DNA of 64,000 nt, taken from CAZGMJ01 sp964526785 (GTDB lineage Bacteria; Planctomycetota; Phycisphaerae; Sedimentisphaerales; Anaerobacaceae). Within the stretch, counting starts at the first letter, position 1. Each line of letters begins with the position of its first letter. The notes beneath the pieces are model-generated. The model was given only the letters and a program-made list of their open reading frames with translations. It had not been told where the DNA came from and ran no database searches. Position numbers and translations under genes: made by a program. The stretch covers positions 12,667 to 76,666 of the forward strand of contig CAZGMJ010000020.1 of the NCBI GenBank assembly GCA_964526785.1. The letters are read 5' to 3'. Below, one piece after another: positions 59,832-64,000 of this stretch.

Positions 59832-62330
59832 CTATCTCCTTCCCGCATGCGCCAACTCCTTCGGCGGCATATTCTTCAGTTGCTCGATCTTCGCCCGCGC
59901 CTCGGCCGCCGCTTCGCGAACGCCCTCGTCCGGATCGTTCAATAGCCTCGAGAGAATCTCCCGATTCTCAGGCGTCGGATGCGACACAAGTGCCCCCATC
60001 ACCAGCACCCGCAACCCCGGATCGCTCTCTTCCGCCAACATCCCCACCAGCGGATGCCAGGGCTTACCCTCAGAAAGCCAAGTCCGAATCTCATCCCGCG
60101 TATACCCGTTCCTCTTGTCCATCCTCTCAAGAATCCTCCGCACCTGTCGTTCGTCCTCATTGCCACGCTCCAGGTAGGGCCGTATCTTGCGAACCAACTC
60201 CTCACCCGACATCCCGTCAAATTTGGCCGGCCCTTTTGCCCCGACGTCTTTGACCAAAGCTTCAGCAATCGCACGTCGTTTCTCATAAGGTAGCTCATCC
60301 AGGACACGTAATGCAGAAGTGTAGTCCCCCGAGTCCGTCTCGGTCTCGCGCCACGCTTCGACATACATCTCCACCGTCGAAACCGGCTCCATCTTCCGCA
60401 GATATTCCAACTGAATGCGAAGAGGATCCCGTACGTGGACATACGTTCGGGCATGTTCGCAGAACCTGGGCCAGTACTTGTACGCCAGACTTCTGTCTCC
60501 GCAATCGAGATCATGGAAGAGAAAGTCCAACTCCTCTTCCATGTCACCTCGATCCCGCACCTCAGCCTCACAGATTGCATCGGTCATATCGAATATGGCC
60601 TCGGCATGCTCCTCTCGGAATTCTCTGCCACCGGGTGAACGCAGATGTGCCAGATGATACAGCCACGCATTGACCTCATTGCCTACAAAATCTATCTTCT
60701 CTCGCCAAGGCAGCCCCTTCGGATCGGCTCGCCAATTCTGCCGCAACAGGTACCGCTCAAGTTGCGGCCCGCCGAAATGACACGCAATCCGCAATAAGCT
60801 CATGTTGTGCGAATGCCACCGCACCGCCGTGGGAACCACCTCCTCCTGCACGATGTTCGGACCGACTGAATCCTCTTCCTGGAGTAACTCGTGGAGTCGC
60901 CAGATCGCGTGTGCCACTGCGTAGCCGCTGATGGGTAACCCTCGCCCGCCACCCCCCATCGCTCGCCAGGTGTGTCCGCTTGCACCGGTATGCATCCCAT
61001 CGGGAACTTCGGTATATCCAAACTGCACTCGACCGTTCATCTCCCATGTCAGCCACGACAGCATCGTGATCCTGCGGATTAGTTCCATAGCCCTCTTCAC
61101 AAGCCGCTCCGGCTCCAGCTCTGGCACAACCAACTCCACCGCTCTGCCCATAACATCCGACGTTCGGTAGAATTGCCGCGTATCCGCCTCATCGCAGATC
61201 TGCTCGAACTTCAACCACGCCGACTTCGCATCGTTTACCTCATCCAGACCATACCGCCACCGCGCCCACGTATCGAGCAGCTTCAGCATCTCCGGCTCAG
61301 TATCCATCGCCTTGCGCACCGCAATCCAGCCATCGGAGTTGTACGTCTCGATCGTCTCGAACCACTCGCCGCCCGGCTGATAGTCATGCGCCCTGGCAAT
61401 ATCCAGAAGCTTCTCAATCCGCTTCTGTCTCTCAGGAAAAATGAAGCCAAAGCTAACCTTCGTTTGCCGCCGACCGTCTCGCCCGCCTCCGCCGCCGCTC
61501 CGTCCGGCCCCGCCTGTGCTGTAGCCCCACTCCTCACCAAGCTTGACCCGCGCATAGAAATCCCGTTTCTCACTCTTTCTGCGAGCACTACTTTCCCTTT
61601 CATCCCTGTGAGCAGGTTCCCCTGGTAGCGGGATTCTGGCCCACGGCATCTTATTGCTGCCGCCGCCCGGGCCGGGCCACGAATAGTCCGGGATGACAAG
61701 CCATGCATCTCGATTCTCAAGTTTCATCTCGTTTGGCTCCTCCGCCCAGTATGGCACCTTCTCATAGAACTCGCCAAACGTCATCTCGCAAGGCAGCGTT
61801 CCCAGCTTGACATCATTGATCCACAACTCTGCACCTTCGGCGTCCGTCCCGTACATGGCGAATGTCAACGTCGCGGGCGGCACCGTTGAGTCCTCAGGCG
61901 CAAGCGATTCGAGTAAATGCTCTGGCCTGTTAAGTAGCATCCCGTAAGCACACAAAGCCATTGTCGCAATAATAGTACCCATCGATGTCCATCCCTTCCT
62001 GTACGTGATCAGCACACCCAACAGAACAACCAGAATAACCCCAAACGCAACCGCCGCATTCACAACCGCAAACCCGAACTTGAGTTGATCCAGCACCAGA
62101 AGCCGCCCGCCCGTCGAAGTATTCGTCGCGGTAAACACAAATACAGCCGTTGCAGCGGCCAGCAGAATCACCGCCTCGGCCCGCCTGCTGACATAGTTCG
62201 ACGCCTTCGCCGACTCCGGCTTCACCTCGGCGGCCTCCACGTTGTACCACCCCCCGACACGCCGGAACACAACAAGCACGCCCAGACACAAGACCAGAAC
62301 GCCACCAATAACAATACTCCACAAACTCAT
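59832..62330 (-). CDS. membrane protein with HEAT-like repeats
   Basis: 832 residues from ATG 62330; an upstream TTG at 62360 is unlikely. Four hydrophobic helices occupy the N-terminal part (about 3-24, 53-71, 83-112 and 117-134). Residues 150-330 form a poorly defined domain with Gly/Ser/Arg-rich low-complexity stretches, and the last 500 residues are helical with charged surfaces. The C-terminus (about 740-825) reads as HEAT/armadillo-like repeats: LVGMLAEESDPGLRVLVMGALVSHP and then LSRLLNDPDEGVREAAAEARA. HEAT repeats bind other proteins. It follows the ABC permease by 76 bp and precedes the unknown protein by three bases, so it is probably a subunit or client of the transporter. Confidence 0.7.
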   Translation of the reverse strand: MSLWSIVIGGVLVLCLGVLVVFRRVGGWYNVEAAEVKPESAKASNYVSRRAEAVILLAAATAVFVFTATNTSTGGRLLVLDQLKFGFAVVNAAVAFGVILVVLLGVLITYRKGWTSMGTIIATMALCAYGMLLNRPEHLLESLAPEDSTVPPATLTFAMYGTDAEGAELWINDVKLGTLPCEMTFGEFYEKVPYWAEEPNEMKLENRDAWLVIPDYSWPGPGGGSNKMPWARIPLPGEPAHRDERESSARRKSEKRDFYARVKLGEEWGYSTGGAGRSGGGGGRDGRRQTKVSFGFIFPERQKRIEKLLDIARAHDYQPGGEWFETIETYNSDGWIAVRKAMDTEPEMLKLLDTWARWRYGLDEVNDAKSAWLKFEQICDEADTRQFYRTSDVMGRAVELVVPELEPERLVKRAMELIRRITMLSWLTWEMNGRVQFGYTEVPDGMHTGASGHTWRAMGGGGRGLPISGYAVAHAIWRLHELLQEEDSVGPNIVQEEVVPTAVRWHSHNMSLLRIACHFGGPQLERYLLRQNWRADPKGLPWREKIDFVGNEVNAWLYHLAHLRSPGGREFREEHAEAIFDMTDAICEAEVRDRGDMEEELDFLFHDLDCGDRSLAYKYWPRFCEHARTYVHVRDPLRIQLEYLRKMEPVSTVEMYVEAWRETETDSGDYTSALRVLDELPYEKRRAIAEALVKDVGAKGPAKFDGMSGEELVRKIRPYLERGNEDERQVRRILERMDKRNGYTRDEIRTWLSEGKPWHPLVGMLAEESDPGLRVLVMGALVSHPTPENREILSRLLNDPDEGVREAAAEARAKIEQLKNMPPKELAHAGRR

Positions 62331-62406
62331 ACCGCCGGCCCTCCCTCTCTTGCCCTGCAAATCCCAATGACGGATCGCTTCCTATTCTGCAACATCATTA
62401 CGCTCA

Positions 62407-63057
62407 TCAGTACACCTCCACAGTCCTGTGCAGCACTCTGCCGGCCACCAGGGTGGTTACAATCATAATGCCCGCCAGAACATAGTACAGCATGCGGAAC
62501 CACTCGTAATGCCAGCGAAATGTCATCAGCGTGCCAATCACCACCACCACACCAATCGCCAGCAGCACCACGCCGTTCTCGCCGCGCAGAGGCTGCGCCC
62601 GACGAATCCACACATAATGAAACAGCGACACCAGAATCGCGTACCCCGCCAGCCATGCCCACGGCACTATCGCCTCACGCGGCTGCATAATCGGAAAATA
62701 CGGATTCCTGTGCCAGTGCTCCTGCGCAGCACTGCGAATCCCCAGCCAGATCATCAGCGCAACCGGCAGCCAGACCGCCATCACCGACAGCACTGTAGCC
62801 GCCATCTTGTTGAGCCACAATTCATCCCGCGTATATCCCCGCGTATACAGAAACGCAAAATGCGAACTGCGATATCGCCCCAGCAGGGCCGCAATCGCCA
62901 CACTGTGCCCCAGAATCAGCAGCGCCGCGTACGGGTTGCGCCAGTCCAGCACCCACGTAGTGCCAAGCACGTAGGTAAAACCGAGCGTGAACGCCGCCAT
63001 GTTCGCAAGCGACACCTGCCGCAGAAACATCCACACCAAAGAACATCGTATCTTCAT
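62407..63057 (-). CDS. ABC transporter permease
   Basis: 216 residues with about six hydrophobic segments: 12-32, 40-60, 85-110, 130-150, 162-182 and 190-210. There is no long periplasmic domain, as in ABC-2 type permeases. GRYRSSHFAFLYTRGYTRDELWLNK is a cytoplasmic loop that may contact the ATPase. It overlaps the ATPase gene by four bases (ATGA), the standard arrangement of a two-component transporter. Substrate unknown; peptide, lipid or drug export are all possible for this family. Confidence 0.8.
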   Translation of the reverse strand: MKIRCSLVWMFLRQVSLANMAAFTLGFTYVLGTTWVLDWRNPYAALLILGHSVAIAALLGRYRSSHFAFLYTRGYTRDELWLNKMAATVLSVMAVWLPVALMIWLGIRSAAQEHWHRNPYFPIMQPREAIVPWAWLAGYAILVSLFHYVWIRRAQPLRGENGVVLLAIGVVVVIGTLMTFRWHYEWFRMLYYVLAGIMIVTTLVAGRVLHRTVEVY

Positions 63058-63959
63058 TTCCGCATCTCCTTTCCGCCCCCGTTCACTTTGTCCGCTCGAT
63101 GTTCCGTAACCGCCAGATACAGCGTCTCCAGATTCACCGACCGCATCTGCCCCCTCTCCCCCAGCATCTTCCGCAGGTCTTCAACCTCCGCCCCCTCGCA
63201 CCGAACCCAGGTCAGCCTGGTCTCGCCAATGGTCTTGGCCCCCAGCGTCTGGCCAGGCAACGGCACCTTCTCATCGGCCGGCAACTGAATCTCATGAACC
63301 TGCTCGCGCAAATCCTCCAGCGCCCCGTGCAGCAGCAGCCGCCCCTTCTCCACAACCGCAACTTCGTCCGCAATCCGCTCGATATCCCCGATGATGTGCG
63401 TCGCCACCAGCGCCGTCGCCCCATACTCGGTAACATAGTCCCGCAGATCATCGTACAGCTCGCGCCGCGCCGACGGATCGAGACCCTCCGCCGGCTCGTC
63501 CAGCAGCAATACCTGCGGCCGCTGCCCCAGCACCAGCGCCGCCCGCACCCACTTCTTCTGCCCCTTGCTCAGCGAGCCGTACCGCGACCCCGCCGAAAGC
63601 CCCCGCCTGCCAAGAAACTCCTTGGCAACCGCCTTATCGAACCGCCGGCTCACCCCCGCCTGCACGCCCAGCAACTCCCGCACCGTAGCCCACCGGCCCG
63701 GCTCATCCGCATCTCCCATATACCCCAGAGCCGCCGCCGCATTCGCCGGCAGCGCCCGGCTGTTCTCGCCCAGCACTCTCGCCTCCCCCTCCGTCGGCTC
63801 CAGCAGACCCGTCAGGATATGCAGCAAAGTAGTCTTGCCCGCCCCGTTCGGCCCCAATAAAGCAACCACCCGCTCAGGCTCGATCTGAAGATCCATCGCA
63901 TCCAGCGCCCGCACCCGACCGTAGTCCCTGCTCAAATTCGCAACTTCGTAAGCGTTCAC
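63054..63959 (-). CDS. ABC transporter ATP-binding protein
   Basis: 301 residues. Walker A GPNGAGKTT, a variant signature LSKGQKKW, Walker B VLLLDEPAEGLDP and switch ATHIIGDI are present. The C-terminal tail (about 220-301) is typical of ABC-2 type export ATPases such as YtrB, CcmA and BcrA groups. GTG 63959 is the start, with AAGAG about nine bases upstream. It is the first gene of the operon in the window; a GntR-type regulator often precedes YtrB-like genes but would lie beyond 64000. Confidence 0.85.
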   Translation of the reverse strand: MNAYEVANLSRDYGRVRALDAMDLQIEPERVVALLGPNGAGKTTLLHILTGLLEPTEGEARVLGENSRALPANAAAALGYMGDADEPGRWATVRELLGVQAGVSRRFDKAVAKEFLGRRGLSAGSRYGSLSKGQKKWVRAALVLGQRPQVLLLDEPAEGLDPSARRELYDDLRDYVTEYGATALVATHIIGDIERIADEVAVVEKGRLLLHGALEDLREQVHEIQLPADEKVPLPGQTLGAKTIGETRLTWVRCEGAEVEDLRKMLGERGQMRSVNLETLYLAVTEHRADKVNGGGKEMRK

Positions 63960-64000
63960 TGAAATACTCTTGATTTATGTAAAAGCGTCTCTATGTCCGA
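63960..64000. other. window edge, no gene seen
   Basis: The last 41 bases hold only the ribosome-binding region of the ABC ATPase gene on the minus strand; the upstream promoter and any preceding gene lie outside the window. Confidence 0.5.

Overview
This 64 kb window reads as bacterial chromosome from the Planctomycetota, most likely the Phycisphaerae lineage. That placement rests on gene content: a formylglycine-type sulfatase with a Tat-like leader, a secreted methyltransferase/PQQ-propeller fusion, pseudopilins with the H-X9-DG motif, an ExbB/ExbD pair followed by a very long coiled-coil partner, and a SpoIVB-like S55 peptidase. LptB and a YidC with a large periplasmic domain indicate a Gram-negative style double membrane. 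Class I [4Fe-4S] fumarase and NrdR are also present. No phylogeny or database search was run. Almost all of the sequence is coding; I see no CRISPR array, insertion sequence, rRNA or tRNA gene.

Region by region. 0-3.5 kb holds the protein quality-control genes mcsA (tail), mcsB and dnaK, with a consensus sigma-54 promoter before dnaK. 3.7-9.5 kb on the minus strand holds an SGNH hydrolase and the series metallophosphoesterase-yidC-mnmE. 9.7-13.6 kb on the plus strand holds lptB, def, fmt and rsmB. A sulfatase (minus) and dnaA (plus) then flank a 357 bp spacer rich in DnaA-box-like sites, a candidate origin or autoregulatory region. 17-24 kb holds the PQQ-propeller fusion, a DinG/XPD helicase and a TPR protein. 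24.5-30 kb holds nadK, dxs, a prenyltransferase gene and miaA, with an 856 bp gene-free stretch before dxs. 30-34.5 kb holds nrdR with a second ATP-cone gene, a parvulin, an archaeal-like thymidylate synthase and a membrane-anchored hypothetical protein.

34.5-37.3 kb holds ribE, pdxA and rsmA. 37.5-41.2 kb holds four pseudopilin genes in an A-B-A-B arrangement. 41.2-46.3 kb on the minus strand holds an S55-like peptidase, a secreted beta-propeller and a lone fumarase alpha subunit. 46.5-50.2 kb holds a YfgM-like TPR protein, an RluD-family pseudouridine synthase and the folate genes folM-folB-folK. 50.3-64 kb, all minus, holds a MutS2 without Smr domain, a Tol-like exbB-exbD-tolA-like operon, a secreted glycosidase and an ABC transporter operon with two large proteins of unknown function.

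How the genes work together: prenyl precursor supply (dxs plus prenyltransferase) sits beside miaA, which consumes DMAPP; def-fmt-rsmB is the widespread initiator-tRNA formylation/deformylation and rRNA methylation group; folM-folB-folK supplies pterins and may relate to the folate-dependent thymidylate synthase; exbB-exbD-tolA-like follows the tolQ-tolR-tolA order and probably makes an energy-coupled machine spanning the envelope. The least described parts are that Tol-like operon, the ABC operon at 57.9-64 kb, the dual ATP-cone gene beside nrdR, the sigma-54 signal before dnaK and the pseudopilin array.
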